This document shows positions 36,955 through 48,782 of a stretch of 64,000 bases of DNA, piece after piece. How positions within the stretch are numbered: position 1 is the first letter of the stretch; each line of letters begins with the position of its first letter. The position numbers and the translations under genes are program-made. The notes below the pieces were generated by a model that was given only the letters and a program-made list of their open reading frames with translations, made no database searches and was not told where the DNA came from. Source of the DNA: Sisyra terminalis. Its lineage: Eukaryota > Arthropoda > Insecta > Neuroptera > Sisyridae. The stretch lies in contig OY292276.1 of NCBI GenBank assembly GCA_958496175.1, forward strand, positions 31,826,449-31,890,448, given 5' to 3'.

Positions 36955-37215
36955 CTAAAAGAAACATAAGCTGCCAATTTAATCTATTATTTAAAACGTA
37001 GTAACTTTTTGGGAAATATACACAGCCCCACATATACAAAATTGACAAATGAAAAAAATTGGCAATTGATTGAAAGTGAAATGAAACCAATGACAACAAT
37101 CGTGTAGTTGAAAATTGAGACAAAAATTATAATATCTGTACTACCTACATGTATGTGATTATATTCTTTGTTCTCTGCCTTTGCTGCCGTACATATATTT
37201 GCCTATTGTATTGAC
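36955..37215 (-). repeat. Repeat family B, copy 2
   Basis: Read on the minus strand it gives gcaaaggcagagaacaaag, atcacatacatgt, cgattgttgtcattggtttc, tttcatttgtcaattttg and ggggctgtgtatatttccc, parallel to copy 1 at 32690-32960. The 70-codon minus frame inside it (36911-37123) crosses from repeat A into repeat B and is therefore not a gene. Confidence 0.65.
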
Positions 37216-37351
37216 ATTAAAAGTAAAAATTGTGTTTAAAATTGTATCATGTTTTAATTTTCACATACTACTAATAACTGATGTACCATTTCAGGCCCCA
37301 CTGGAAGATGCTATGGCAGTGGATTAAAAGTATTTTTTTAATCACGACAAA

Positions 37352-38033
37352 TACAGTCCCTGGCCATATTATTAGACGCACTTAAGATTTCATACAAAAT
37401 GTACATATTGTACAAAATGTACATATTTCATTAAATTAAATTTAATAATTTCACATTTTTTACATTTTAAAATTTGTACATTTTTTACATTATAAAAAGT
37501 TGTATTGCTTTTTAAGAAATATATTTTCTGGATACGGGTAAAACGATGTTAATAATCCTTATTACCCTAATTTAGGAAAATAGCCTTGATTTGAAACCCA
37601 TTGAAAATATGTGGAAATTGCAGAAGAAAAAAGTAACTAAAGAGGTGGTCACAATAGAGAAACAGCCTTTAGAAAAAATATTCATGTATGGAATCATCAT
37701 CCACAAATACAGCAGACGATATTGTTTTATTGTTTTATATAGACAGCGCAGACTGCGCAGAATGGGAACTTAAATATCAGTAAACGAGCTTTCAATTAAA
37801 TATTAAACAATTCAGCTCGCCATAATTAAGAAGATGTTTAATTAATTTGAAGGTTTCATTCTTTTTTTTAGTTAATATGATTTTTGGTCACGCTAGTTGC
37901 TAATAAGCGTACTAATAAAATTTGTATAGGAAAGTTAAACCCAATCAAAAATATGGACCAAAAATAAAATAGCTCTTATTTCAGGTTTTATATAAAACTT
38001 ACAAAGCGTCTATTAATATGGCCAGGGACTGTA
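37352..38033 (+). mobile_element. Tc1-like transposon, internally deleted
   Basis: The 678-bp element 37354-38031 has terminal inverted repeats starting cagtccctggccatatta (both ends), then (t/a)tagacgc, and is flanked by the dinucleotide TA at 37352-37353 and 38032-38033, the target of Tc1/mariner elements. An intact member would be expected to be well over 1 kb, so most of the transposase gene has been lost. The remaining 3' part of that gene is annotated separately. It could not move without transposase from elsewhere. Confidence 0.85.
37570..37773 (+). pseudogene. Tc1-like transposase, C-terminal fragment
   Basis: The frame reads SLDLKPIENMWKLQKKKV, the SPDLNPIENLW block of Tc1-type transposases, which carries the last catalytic acidic residue (the E in PIEN) of the DD34E triad. 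The rest (TKEVVTIEKQPLEKI, then about 30 residues to a stop at 37773) is the C-terminal helical tail. The N-terminal DNA-binding domain and the first two aspartates are absent because of the internal deletion of the element. The frame is still open from the ATG at 37591, so the deletion may be fairly young. Confidence 0.8.
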
Positions 38034-39504
38034 AGTATAACTTTTCACGCACGTATACGTACACACATGTTTTTTTTTTTATATTTTTGGAAAGTTTAAT
38101 AAAAATAAAAATGTATAATAATACAATAGAGTAGAAGAACTCGCTGGAAATAAAATTCATATAAAACCTTTTACTTTTACAGTTTGAGAAAGCTTGCTAT
38201 TATAACAGTGCTTTCTCACAGAATAACTACAACATTAACCATTGTTAATTAGTCTGAAGGCTTAGTTGAAGGAAGTTTCAATTTGAATGGTAAATAAACA
38301 GAAACAGTAGAGCTTAAAAAATATATCCAAAATTTTGAAATTCCTCGACAACTTCTAAATTTTTCGTAAATTAATTAACAGAAAACGTTTCAAATTCCCC
38401 GAAACAATTATTCTTTGTGTAAACTGTACCAAAACACATGTCTCGTCAGTGCCTGCGAGAAGTAACCTTCTTTATAATGTCAAACAAATCGTTCATAAAT
38501 AATTCAAGAGTCCCAAACCGCGTCTCAGTGTTGTTCTTGCTGTTCCCAGTCTTTTCTCTCCTGAATTTCTCACCGACTGAGCCCACAAAATATTTGACTT
38601 GACTACAACCTTTTCATAAATATTTAACTCAATTAATGCGGTTCTTAACGAAATCATCAGCCTCAGCCCTATCTCCGCCGAGTCCAGGTCCCAAAGGGTG
38701 GCACTGCGTTCAAGCGTTTCGTAACAAGACGTCACTGAATCGTTCTCTCGTCATTCCTCGAAGGAATTAAGTGTCTAGCCAAAACTAGGATATTTTATTT
38801 CTCCATATATGCGACTTAGTGAAACCAGAGGTGGTGAGGGGTCTTCAGTCCATGTATTTTCCATTTTCCACGAGCTTTATCTAATCCAATTGTTTTCTCA
38901 TTTTATGACTTGTTAGTTGGACCAAAATTTTAATACATACAGTATTTCACTTGGAGAGGGAAATGTGAACATTTTATGATCTAACGTTCATTTCTAAATG
39001 ATAACCTAGACAGAAGTTCTTATTCCATCTAAAATAAATTACAAGCTCTTAATTGTTTATTCTTCTAAAATCATTAAGAAAAGTGTTAAGTCTGTGTACT
39101 AAATACAAAATTTGATAAGATTTTTTTTGAGAAATTTTTTTGTTAGTATAGTCACTCGTTAAATATATACCCATATTTTATGAAATCTTTCATTAATAAT
39201 AAGAACCCACTGTGATTTGATTTGACATTTATCCATGGTTTGAGTAAATAATAAACCACCAAAAATGTTTCATGTAAACAGGTTGCCAAGAAAGTAAGAT
39301 CACCTCAAGGAGGCTATCCAACTACCATTTAGTCATGAAATTCTTGTGCAACTATTAACATAATAGCTAGCGACGTTGAAAAAAAGGAATTTTAAGAAAA
39401 CTGATTTTTAGATATACGGTCTTTCGGTCAGCGTAAGAGTTGTCTAGCTGCCGCTATAAGTTGCATTTGTTTGTTTGCATTTTATTTGTGCAAGTAAAAA
39501 AATA
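38034..39504. other. AT-rich DNA, no gene recognised
   Basis: An 80-codon minus frame at 38493-38735 lies in less AT-rich DNA and has a balanced amino-acid composition, but I recognise no domain, and its end in a stop without splice-site context gives no support. At 39175-39225 there is a hAT-like end (aagaacccactg) without a partner. The DNA just before 39505 probably belongs to the truncated 5' side of the Penelope-like relic but has no readable RT motif. Confidence 0.5.
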
Positions 39505-40432
39505 TTTTTTTAACAATTTTCACAAGAACATACAATTCACCATGGAATGCGAATTAAATAATAAAATATCCTTTTTGGATATTTCAGATATAAGATTAGC
39601 AGATGGAATCTTAAAAACAAATTGGTTGTCAAGACATTTAAACTCTGGACGGTTATTCAACTTCAAATCAAATCATCCAACAACACATAAAAAAACGGTA
39701 ACTCTAGATTTATTAAATAGAGCTATTAGGATTTCCATAAGGAAACTATAGGAAAAGTAAGAACCATTTTATTTGAAAATAACTATTCTAAATCATTTGT
39801 AAGCATAAGCATAAAGCAATTTAAAAAAAGTCTGGAAAACTACAACATCGAAATTACAAATAGCCAAAATTCAAACAAGTACCATTATTTTAAGTTTCCA
39901 AATGTTAAAGGATTAGCAGAAAATATATCTAGATGTTTTTACGGAAAAGAATGGAGATCGGAAATTTATAATTTAAGAGTAATTGGATCTATTTACACCA
40001 AATTAAAAGACAAGATACCGTTACAAATGGAATCGGAACTAATATATGGTTCTCTATAGCTGCGAAAAAAAAACCTTAGCCAAATCAAGTGACATTTAGG
40101 ATAAAGATTAGCCCAACACATGTAAGATTGTAAACCAACCAACATCATAAAAACTAATAAAACCGCACTAGCTCTACATCATTTCGACACAGGGCATAAA
40201 TTTGCATTCGAAGAAACAACGATATTGGACAAAGAAAACAACATTACAAAAGGAAACTTTAGTGAAATGGTGTAAATATATATTTAAATAATATAGCAAA
40301 TCTTAAGACGGACACTAGTAGTTTAAGTAATTTTTTTAATCACCTTTTAGACAAATTTAAAAAGACTTAAACTTAAAGGCTTAGACTTATTGTTAGACTT
40401 AAAGCCGAAAACAGCGAAGTTCCTACTCTAAG
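39505..40432 (+). pseudogene. Penelope-like retroelement relic, RT C-terminus to GIY-YIG nuclease
   Basis: Block 1 (39505-39751) reads NNFHKNIQFTMECELNNKIS followed by FLDISD, the HxNIxFTxExExNxxxxFLD region after the RT catalytic core. Block 2 (about 39755-40059, another frame) gives YHYFKFPNVKGLAENISR and KDKIPLQMES, the linker that precedes the nuclease. Block 3 (about 40080-40275) gives IGQ, HLG, RLAQHM, then TALALHHFDTGHKFAFEE and TTILDKENNI, the C-terminal GIY-YIG segment. The last block runs to a stop near 40372 (NHLLDKFKKT). Several stops in block 3 can be explained by single transitions. The RT core is missing. The tail is interrupted by a hAT element (40433-41138) and appears to resume at 41147, where a hammerhead-like core follows. 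Confidence 0.85.
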
Positions 40433-41146
40433 CAGTGGTAGAATTACAAATTTGCCGCCAGTTTGCTATTCAGTTTTGGTCGCCCCTATTGACCTCTGAA
40501 ATTCGATGTCCTATTTTTGTATTCGGAAGTTTAAAAATAGGACAAGAGCCATATTTTTGAGTTTTAAAAGACTAAAGCATCGGAATAAACCAAATTCGTA
40601 GCACTTTTTGTTAGGAAATAGCGACAATTTGTTAGGTTGGTCTGTTGGGTCAACCATTTAACTAATTGTTTTAATTGAACTGGAATTTATTGTTTTAATG
40701 GCTGTGGAACATTTGATTAAAGCAAAATGATTCATAGAATACAAATGCTTCATCATATCATTTTTTTGTAACGCGTAGCACCCAATTTCATTCTCAACTA
40801 AATGCGTCAAAGTAAGTATTACTTCAAAAATGAGTAAAATCTATTGAATTTGAATAGTATTATGATATTGAAACGATTTTAGAATATTTTAAAAATTCAT
40901 GATCTCAAAAGTATAATAAACAAAGCGTTTAGTAAAATTTTGTATTCGGATGTTACAGTGTTAAGTATATTACGCAGTACTAAAATATTTAAATTTTTAG
41001 AAAATTTTCGAAACTCATTTTCTGTATGTACATAATAATGCTATTTTTTATTTCTGTAAGACAAAAAAAATTAGGCCAAATTTTTCTTTTGTCACCCTAG
41101 GCTTCAGCCTACTCAGCCTGCTGGTAGATCCGCCATTGACTCTGAA
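40425..41146. mobile_element. Non-autonomous hAT element inserted in the Penelope relic
   Basis: The 706-bp element 40433-41138 starts cagtggtagaattacaaat and ends, read on the other strand, caatggcggatctaccag. These are the CAGTGGCGGAT type ends of a common insect hAT group. It is flanked by actctaag (40425-40432) and actctgaa (41139-41146), six of eight positions identical, the expected 8-bp duplication. The subterminal gccgccagtttgc and gaagcctagggtgac blocks are GC-richer than the interior. No transposase frame is present. Confidence 0.85.
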
Positions 41147-41270
41147 CCTTTTCTCTTCCGTCCTCTGTCTCACTTTACCATATAGTAAGGATATATAACA
41201 TAAATGTAGTATTATTACACGACCTGATGACGATCTCGATCTTAAATCTTATCGTGCGGTACACTTTTCC
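41147..41270 (+). pseudogene. Probable 3' tail of the interrupted Penelope relic
   Basis: Directly beyond the hAT target duplication. If the 706-bp hAT is removed, this DNA lies about 60 bp after the end of the nuclease frame, where a Penelope tail is expected. It contains a perfect CTGATGA (41224-41230) followed by gatc-tc-gatc and taaa, arranged like the hammerhead block at 4.2 kb, with a UC cleavage context. Stem I keeps only two pairs and the GAA element is damaged. The continuity is an inference. Confidence 0.45.
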
Positions 41271-44200
41271 TCAGGTAAACTCTGACCGTAAGTCCTTAGA
41301 AAATAAGCTTTTCTAATAAATGCCAAAAAAATATAAAATTGCAACGTCTAACAATAAACCGGCAATCTTAACGAAAAAAAAAATAAATAAATTAGATTTT
41401 TGTTTTCTGTATTGACATTAGATACTAATAATTGTGCCTTTAGAATTAAATTTGATTAATAGACTCGCATCTCTGTAAAAGAGATTGAAGAATAACGAAT
41501 ATATATTTTTATTTACGATAACGATATATTCTTATTACGACTTTCAATCATTAAAACTTTGAAAAATAATCTAGATATTTTCAATTACAAACCTGTGCCT
41601 CTCTTAGTAAAAGTTGATAAGTTAAAAATACAGATTTTTTTATGTTTTTTTTGATAATTGTTTGAAAATTCTAGCATGTATGTCAAATTTCAATCACTAG
41701 GACTTCGAAAAGCACCATGAGGATATTGATGAGTGAGTGGCAAAAACGTATATTAAGTATTAAGAAAATCTAAAGTTATGTTATAGTTATACCTGGGAAA
41801 TTTGGGATATTTGATATGTTTGGTAACTTTTCTTATCCTGAAAATTTGAGCTCTTTAGTATTATTCAGGCCAAAGTTATGGGAGCCTGAAAATACAATGA
41901 AATACTTTGCGAAAAGATATGTAGTGTCCGTTCCCGCCTTGGCTCGTTTTTGATTTGATTTGTGTTTCGTTAAAGGGATGATCGGAGTTTGTCATTACTA
42001 GTTTACTTGGCACAAATAATAAAATCGCTATACGTCTCCACAAAAAGGGGCTATTGTTTATACTATCAACCAAATGCTTGTAAAAATCTGATGTAGATAA
42101 ACTAAAGTTTGAGATTCAATCTTTAAAAACTTCAAAAAACAATGCTGCTACTCGTGTGTTTAAAATTTTAAGCAATTTATTTTTAAATGTTCACTACACA
42201 AATAGTGATTTTTTTCTTTGAGTTTTTCACTCTTCATTTCCTCGTTAAATATCTGGATCGAATCACCGTTTTGTTTCATCCCACATAGAAACATTTAACT
42301 CAAAAAGACCGCCTCGAATAAATAAAAATATAAAAATATTAGTGCTGTTGTTAATTCTGTATAATTACTCTTGAGATCAAACGATTATTCAGTAAAAAAA
42401 AACAAACGATTTGGTAGTAGATGCTATTTAAATCTCGCGCTTTTTTATTTTTAAAATGTTTCAAATTCTTCGTCAAATAAAGATTCCTTCTTTCCGTCAA
42501 TAGGACGTAATCAAGCGCAAATCACTTTGATCTTCACATCAAGAAAGATAGATGTAAATACGAATTTTATATCTCTTACGGGATATTTGTCAAAAACAAA
42601 AATGCGCCCAAAAATGTGTATGGAAACGAAGAGGAAATCGTGATGTTTTTAATGAGGTTTTTGAATTTATACGGCCTGATATGGAAAAGAAGAGAGATTT
42701 AAAATATTATTTATTATGGAAAATAAGTTTAAGTAAAACATAAATATGGCAGTGGAAGGAGATTGCCTAAAGGATACATCGAGAGTGACTTGAAGGTATG
42801 CAAAAGATAATGGTTTTAAATTAGAAATACGCACGAACGATGAAATAAATTACTGCGGAAATCCAATACTGGGTTACTTTCTTTCGTCGTTCTTTATCCG
42901 ACATGTCCCATATATATCCCTTTTGCGTCCTTATTGCGCCCACTCCTTCTTACACGTACTTACTTATATACATACTCGGATAGTTTGTCACAAGGTTTTG
43001 TATTAATTGCCTGGGAGCTACCAATTTCCACCGTTAAAATAATGACTCGAAACTCTTGAATTTAGTGTGCGAAACTCTTAATACAAAAGAAAAGCTCATT
43101 TTCCCGTGAAACGTTTTCAAGTTTAAAATTGTCTTCAATGAGGACGCAAGTCGCTTTTAAGTAATGAGAACAACTTTTTGGTTTTCACGCATTTTTCTTC
43201 GGAATTTAAAATACGATTCATTTTTTAAATCTTCCATTTATATTCCTAACAACATTAATTAAAAAAAAGAAGAGAAGATTGTATTTAAATAAAAAAGCGC
43301 ATTTCGAGAAGAATTATTTAGCAGAAAATTTTTTTGGCAACTTTCAGATGGCGTCACTTTGTAATAAATTTTTGAAGGAATTATTTTTTATTATATTTAC
43401 GGGTAATCTTTAATCATTCAATGAAGTAAATCAATTTATTTCAATAATATTTCATTTTTGACACCAAAAATGATATAAAATCTTTTTCTTCATTAAAAAA
43501 AAAGAAAGCAAGAAGGTTTCACTAGAATTAATGACTTTTTGTTCTTCCAAATATAAAAATCGACCCTCCTATTCCATTTTTTTTCTAAAGGGTAAAGAAT
43601 AATCGAAATTTTCAGCTAATTTCATTTTATTGCCTTTTAAATATCAGGATGCACAATTTAATAAAAAATATTAATCATGAAAATAAATAGCCTCAATTAC
43701 AAAAGGTAACAAATCGGGTGGTTTTCAATTATTGAAAATGAGAAACAAGGTAAGCGATTCGGGGAGGAAACTCCTCGAAATACAATTTCCATTATATATA
43801 TTTTTAAATTCTCCTAGTAATAAATCAAGTCCAACAGAGACACAATCAATCACTGACCACAATCGATAACGTCAGAGATTAAACAAAAAAAAAATGATCA
43901 TATTTTTCCATTTATTAAGTTAGACTCAAAATAATCCGCAAATAAAACATTTTAATGCAGTGCATCGTCAATTTCCATTCATTGAATAATAGAAAGTTTA
44001 TTGATCAAATTTTTGTGCCTTTATGATTATTTCACATGATACTAAAATAGTTAATTATCGGTTATTTTTTCGTTGAAGTATGAGGCGAGATGGTTTTTAT
44101 GAATTTTTATATAAAATAAAATTTATTCCAAATAGATAATCCAATTTTCAAACGCTAATTGTTTTAAGGCACGCATTTGTAATGTGTTGCGGAAGTTTTC

Positions 44201-44624
44201 AATTACGCAAAAAATACCTGTTAATTGACTTTTAATTGATATAACTAGTATTACAGAAAAAAATATGAACATTAGTCCAAATGAAAAAAAATCGAAACTA
44301 GCAATTGAGACTACCAATTAAGTTTATTCAGCAGCTAATAATGAGTTTCAAAAGCTCTAAACGAGTTTTTTCAATTACCTACACCTACATACGGTATAAA
44401 TAATCAATTTATAAACTGAAAACTCCTTTTTATTGAATAATTAAATATTGAGTGAAAAAAATTAGTTATGTCTAGAACAAATAAAAATTGTGTTACAAAA
44501 ATTAAACTAAGTAAATTATAAATACCGTACGATGTAAGAACTAATAAAAGGCAACATTGGGTCATTAAAAATCGAGAAAACCTTCATGGTAATATGAAAG
44601 GTGTCCCATAGTTTCAATTGAAAA
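41271..44624. other. AT-rich DNA, no gene recognised
   Basis: Open frames are at most 65 codons (minus, 41876-42073; minus, 44123-44317) and lack motifs. Between 42780 and 43030 the composition is less AT-rich. I found no copies of the repeat families noted elsewhere and no terminal inverted repeats. Confidence 0.55.
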
Positions 44625-45190
44625 CATTCTACAATATGTTCAATCGTATTTTTCAAGTTATAAATCTTTAGGCGCAGCATGAGACGGAAAAAATAAATTT
44701 GTAACAGAAGTTTGTTAGGGCTGATACGTTCATAGAACAGTACACAAATTTAAATTACTGAACTTAATGCAACTGCACAAGTGATCAATTGGCCAGCTTT
44801 TCTTACCTCTAAAATTGAAACCATACTACCTATGCGAGATAATAAATATGATTTTCAAAACTAAAAGTAATATTTGAAGACTATTTTTGAAAATTTTAAA
44901 ATTTTGTAAATTAATTTCCAATTTCTTTCTTCATTGGAATTTTTACTAATATTTTGAATTTATAACTGAAATAAAATTAAAAAATATATTCTCAATCAAT
45001 ATAATAGTAGCCAATTGTCGGTTAATTGCCAACATATAATTTTGGCAAAGACAGAGAACAAAGAATTTAAACAAATACGTGTGAGTGAACATCAAATACA
45101 ATGATCATTGTCTCGAACTAACTGATTGTTGCCATTTCTTTCATCTGCCAATTTCATTCGAAAGTGTATGCATGATTAACTGAAGTAAGT
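44625..45190 (+). repeat. Repeat family B, copy 3 (long form)
   Basis: Aligns over about 560 bp with 62925-63455: (ggcgcagcatgagacgg / ggcgtagcgtgacaggg), atgcgagataataaat, ttgaatttataactga, the agacagagaacaaag block, aactaactgattgttgcc and ttcattcgaaagtgtatgc. No coding content was recognised on either strand. Its right edge falls where the mariner-family pseudogene stops being readable, so either B inserted there or B is joined to it by rearrangement. Confidence 0.75.
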
Positions 45191-45888
45191 AAAATTAAAT
45201 CACATGATCAAGGGGGCCAATTTTGCATACCAAAACGAGAGAGTATACGACCAGAAAATGTCTTATGCAATAATTGGAGTGATTCATGTTCTGAATGGCA
45301 TGTCGCACTGTCTTGTTAAAACCACATCCTGACCATAGCAATATTATACAAAATTCATACCAATCAGTGACCTGTTATGAATGCATTCGTTTTTCGATAG
45401 TTCTAACTATGCAGGTTTTCTAAACTACTAATATGACAATTTTGTCGATTAACAAAGCCAAAGAAATAGAAAATGTGCTTCATTGTTGAGGATTATTTTG
45501 CTTGAACACCAGCATTGGCTTTTTGCTGTTCAATAATCTATCCAAATCATTGGGCTACAGTTGTAGTGTTAACTAAATTATGTGAGGATGAAGACACAGA
45601 TTTGTAGTGAGTATACGCTGTATAGAACTTTCTGCACTTTGTAATGCATGTCTACGACTTCGAATTGAAGTTCCTGGATTTTCCCCAATTCCCTGTTGCA
45701 CTGCTTCGATATTATAGATTCAGTCTCTTTTAATTTTTGAATTAGTCTCTATTTACACTTGACAAAGTTAAATCAGTGTTCCTACCATGTTTTGTGCGAT
45801 ATGTATGAACTGTAGCAGGCAATCATTTATTATTTTTAAAGTTTTATTCAACGATAAAAATGCGTCGTTGTATCGCGTAGTAGTCCAT
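45175..45888 (-). pseudogene. Mariner-family transposase pseudogene
   Basis: From a likely ATG at 45886-45888 the minus strand gives an N-terminal HTH region (MDYYAIQRRIFIVE, then ATVHTYRTKHGRNTDLTLSS), next NIEAVQQGIGENPGTSIRSR and SSIQRILTTNLCLHPH, a NNEAHF block (family: SDEAHF, with the first or second catalytic acidic residue altered to N-E), then MWF.QDSATCHSEHESLQLL (family: MWFQQDGATCH, with a catalytic D) and GRILSRFGMQNWPP, ending at SCDLI. This matches a mariner-related transposase group abundant in insect genomes. At least seven in-frame stops and some frame changes make it inactive. The C-terminal part with the third acidic residue is missing because repeat B begins there. Identification is by family motifs recalled, not searched. 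Confidence 0.85.
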
Positions 45889-47868
45889 TTTTACTAATTT
45901 AAAGGATAATATAGAAGAATATTGAAACTCCAGGTTGATCAATCAAATCCTGTATCCATCTATTTAAAAGAAATAACGACAATAATAACATTTTGATATT
46001 CCTACTAACATAATAAACGGTTATTCCCAGTAATAAATGAATAGACCAAGAGCTAAGGTACATATACAGAACTTGCTTAATCAGGATTATGTTTTAATAC
46101 TCATATACAACATTTTTCTCCAAATTTTCTGTTTTTGATTGTTCATGACCAATAAATTTCATGATCAATAAACTGTCGTTGACTCCTATACTACTGTAAC
46201 TGTAATAGAACAAAAAATCAAAAGTAGCTTACCCGAAAAAAAAAACTATTTTTTAACATTTTTTAATCTCATTTCAATATAAAACTTAACCATGGGTTAA
46301 ATTTGCATTGTATATCTTTTAAAAAGGTAGTATCGTACCTATATGTAGTTTTTTCAGGGCTATTCCAAATTTTGTTCATATTAAAAACAATATTTTCAGC
46401 TGATATCAAAACTCCAAATTTTATCATTTAGTAGACGTTTCTGAAAGCAAAGTTTGCCAACCCTCACAAAGTATTAGAACATAATGTTTCATGCCTTGAA
46501 GTCCAGGGATCCTTAGCCCCTTGTTGCAGCTATTCATAAATTTGTATCCATTAAACTGGAAGTTATAATCAATAATTACCAATCCCTAAATAATTTTTGT
46601 AGTAGATGATTAATTAACATATTAAATATTAATAATTTCTAAACGGTTCTTAAATGAAAATTTTAAATTTTCCGTCCTATTATTTCAATCCATTGATTCG
46701 GAATGGTGGAGAAAATAATTTTAAAAAATTGCTGCGATTTAAGAAAATTGCATCTCAAAATTCAATTATTATAAAATTTTAAAATATTTAACTTCATTTC
46801 ACAATATAAAACGTTGAACCGTCTTTCAGTGTTAAATAAATCTTCATTTTCTCTGGATTTCATTCTCTTTGGCGATCGGGTAGCGAATATGAGGGAAGAG
46901 AATAATATAACTGTGGACGGTTCAGTCCTATCTTTTCGAATATGGGTTGTATGAGGATATAGAGAGAGTAATATTGAAAATTATCTCAAAGGCTATTAAT
47001 AACGGAATAATATTTTTAATGATTTTTTATGTAGTGGCAATAATGTGCCCCGTCGGGTGTTGGATCAAAGCCAAAATCGCGAAACTTTTCAATAGATGTC
47101 ATCACCGATCGTTGTCTCATTTTATTAATATTCGTTTTTAGTGAAAAATAATATTGAATGCAAAAAATGGTACTTCCCGGGTATATTACATTTGCTTGAA
47201 AAAAGATTTCTAGATCATTTGATTCGCAGATTTCCAGGGAAAATAAGACATGTAGGTCAAATACTAACAATGCCCATACACACACACATAATAAATATGA
47301 GACATACATTAACCCTCCATCTCATTGCTGCCCGATCCTCTTTCTACACACGTGACTGATAGACCGACCGGTATCCAGACAAACATCAAGTTTGAATAAT
47401 GTATAACGCGGAACAGGAAATGCAAATGAGCAGTATAATCAGTTGGTATGTACCTAAAACACGAGGATTGGGGCAGAAGTTTGTGGATGGGAAAATAGAT
47501 ATAGTGTGAGGTGTAAGGGAGAAAATTGAGGTTTGCTTAGAATTTTCTCTCTGGACATCGTAGATTGTATAACCTGGGAAAGGATGAATTTTAAAAAGAA
47601 TCCCATTTATGTACGTAGGAGTATGAGTTTCTATATTATCATCATGAACTACACTTATAAAGACCTGAACCAAATTGAACGAAATATGTTTTGACCTTTT
47701 CCTATTGATAAAATATTAAAATAATTATCTCTAACTTATTCCTTTTGACCTTTATTAATAAAAAAACGGAAGCTGATGCTTCTTTGTTGGAAATATTGAA
47801 GAGAAATAACATTAAACATATAAATTGAAAAATCATTTTTAGTTGAATTTTTAGTTTCCCGGATTTAA
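45889..47868. other. AT-rich DNA, no gene recognised
   Basis: Small overlapping frames cluster at 46947-47893 (63-97 codons on both strands) in slightly less AT-rich DNA. They are antisense to one another and have no motifs, so I do not call any of them. No 5' terminal repeat for the mariner-family pseudogene was recognised upstream of it. Confidence 0.5.
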
Positions 47869-48782
47869 TAGGTGTACCGGAAAAGAGTGTCATTTTTTCA
47901 ATATAAAATTAAAACACAATTTTGTTTCAACTATTGATTTTAAATCAATGATAGAATTAGCCTCACTAGTATCAACGTTTTGACATCTAGAGGCAAAATT
48001 TTTAATATGCCATATTAGTAAAAATTAAATGGTTACTAAGAACAATATCAAAAAAATACAATTTGAACTTCATTTAAGCTTTCAATTTTTTTACCACTTA
48101 ATAAATGTGGTAACGATTGAAATAAATAGAAATCCATTGAATTAACTTTGGACGATTATAGTGAGTACGGCAATATCACCTCCTCCTTAATTAATTAGTT
48201 TTTTCAAGGGCACTTCTTCTGCAGAGGGGTCTTGAATAACCGTGTTGTAGCATAGAATTTTAACTGTTAACAGTTTTAAGACACTTTTAGGTATTTGGCC
48301 GATCGATTAAGATTGCTTAGGATTATTTGACAACTCTTCAACTTTCTGGTATACATTTGGCACCAAGTTTCCCTTTAACTTCTTATTGGTTAAATTTTTT
48401 GTCATATTTCGTTGGTACCATTTGGAGAATTGAAAATTATCGAATTTGAACTTAAAAAAACTTATTTAGCATTAATTAGCTTTTAGTGCATTTAGATATA
48501 TATTGAAAATGTTTCTAGTAACAACTTTGCGTTGCTATCCTGTGAAACTCGAAGAGTATACAATACCGAATTTATGTTCTTTCCGGTTTTTGGCCCTACC
48601 ATTTAAATATAGATTTCGGAATAAAAAATATTTTGTAATTTTTGTAATTTTATGGTAGTTGATAAACTACCATACTCTAATCATAAAATATCTTTAGTAC
48701 CACTTTGAAATAACTTATAAGAAGATAAGTGGCAATAAAATGATTATTGATTCAAAAACGATATTCTTTTCCGGTACACCTA
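47869..48782. mobile_element. Element with mariner-type terminal inverted repeats, 910 bp
   Basis: The ends ggtgtaccggaaaagagt (47871) and, on the other strand from 48780, ggtgtaccggaaaagaat match at 17 of 18 positions and are flanked by TA on both sides (47869-47870, 48781-48782). TA targets and this end style fit the Tc1/mariner group. I translated parts of the interior by hand without finding a transposase motif. It is either a non-autonomous derivative or an autonomous copy decayed beyond reading. Confidence 0.75.

Noticed and set aside
38493..38735. 80-codon minus-strand frame with gene-like composition
   Set aside because: No family resemblance and no splice or start context to support an exon.
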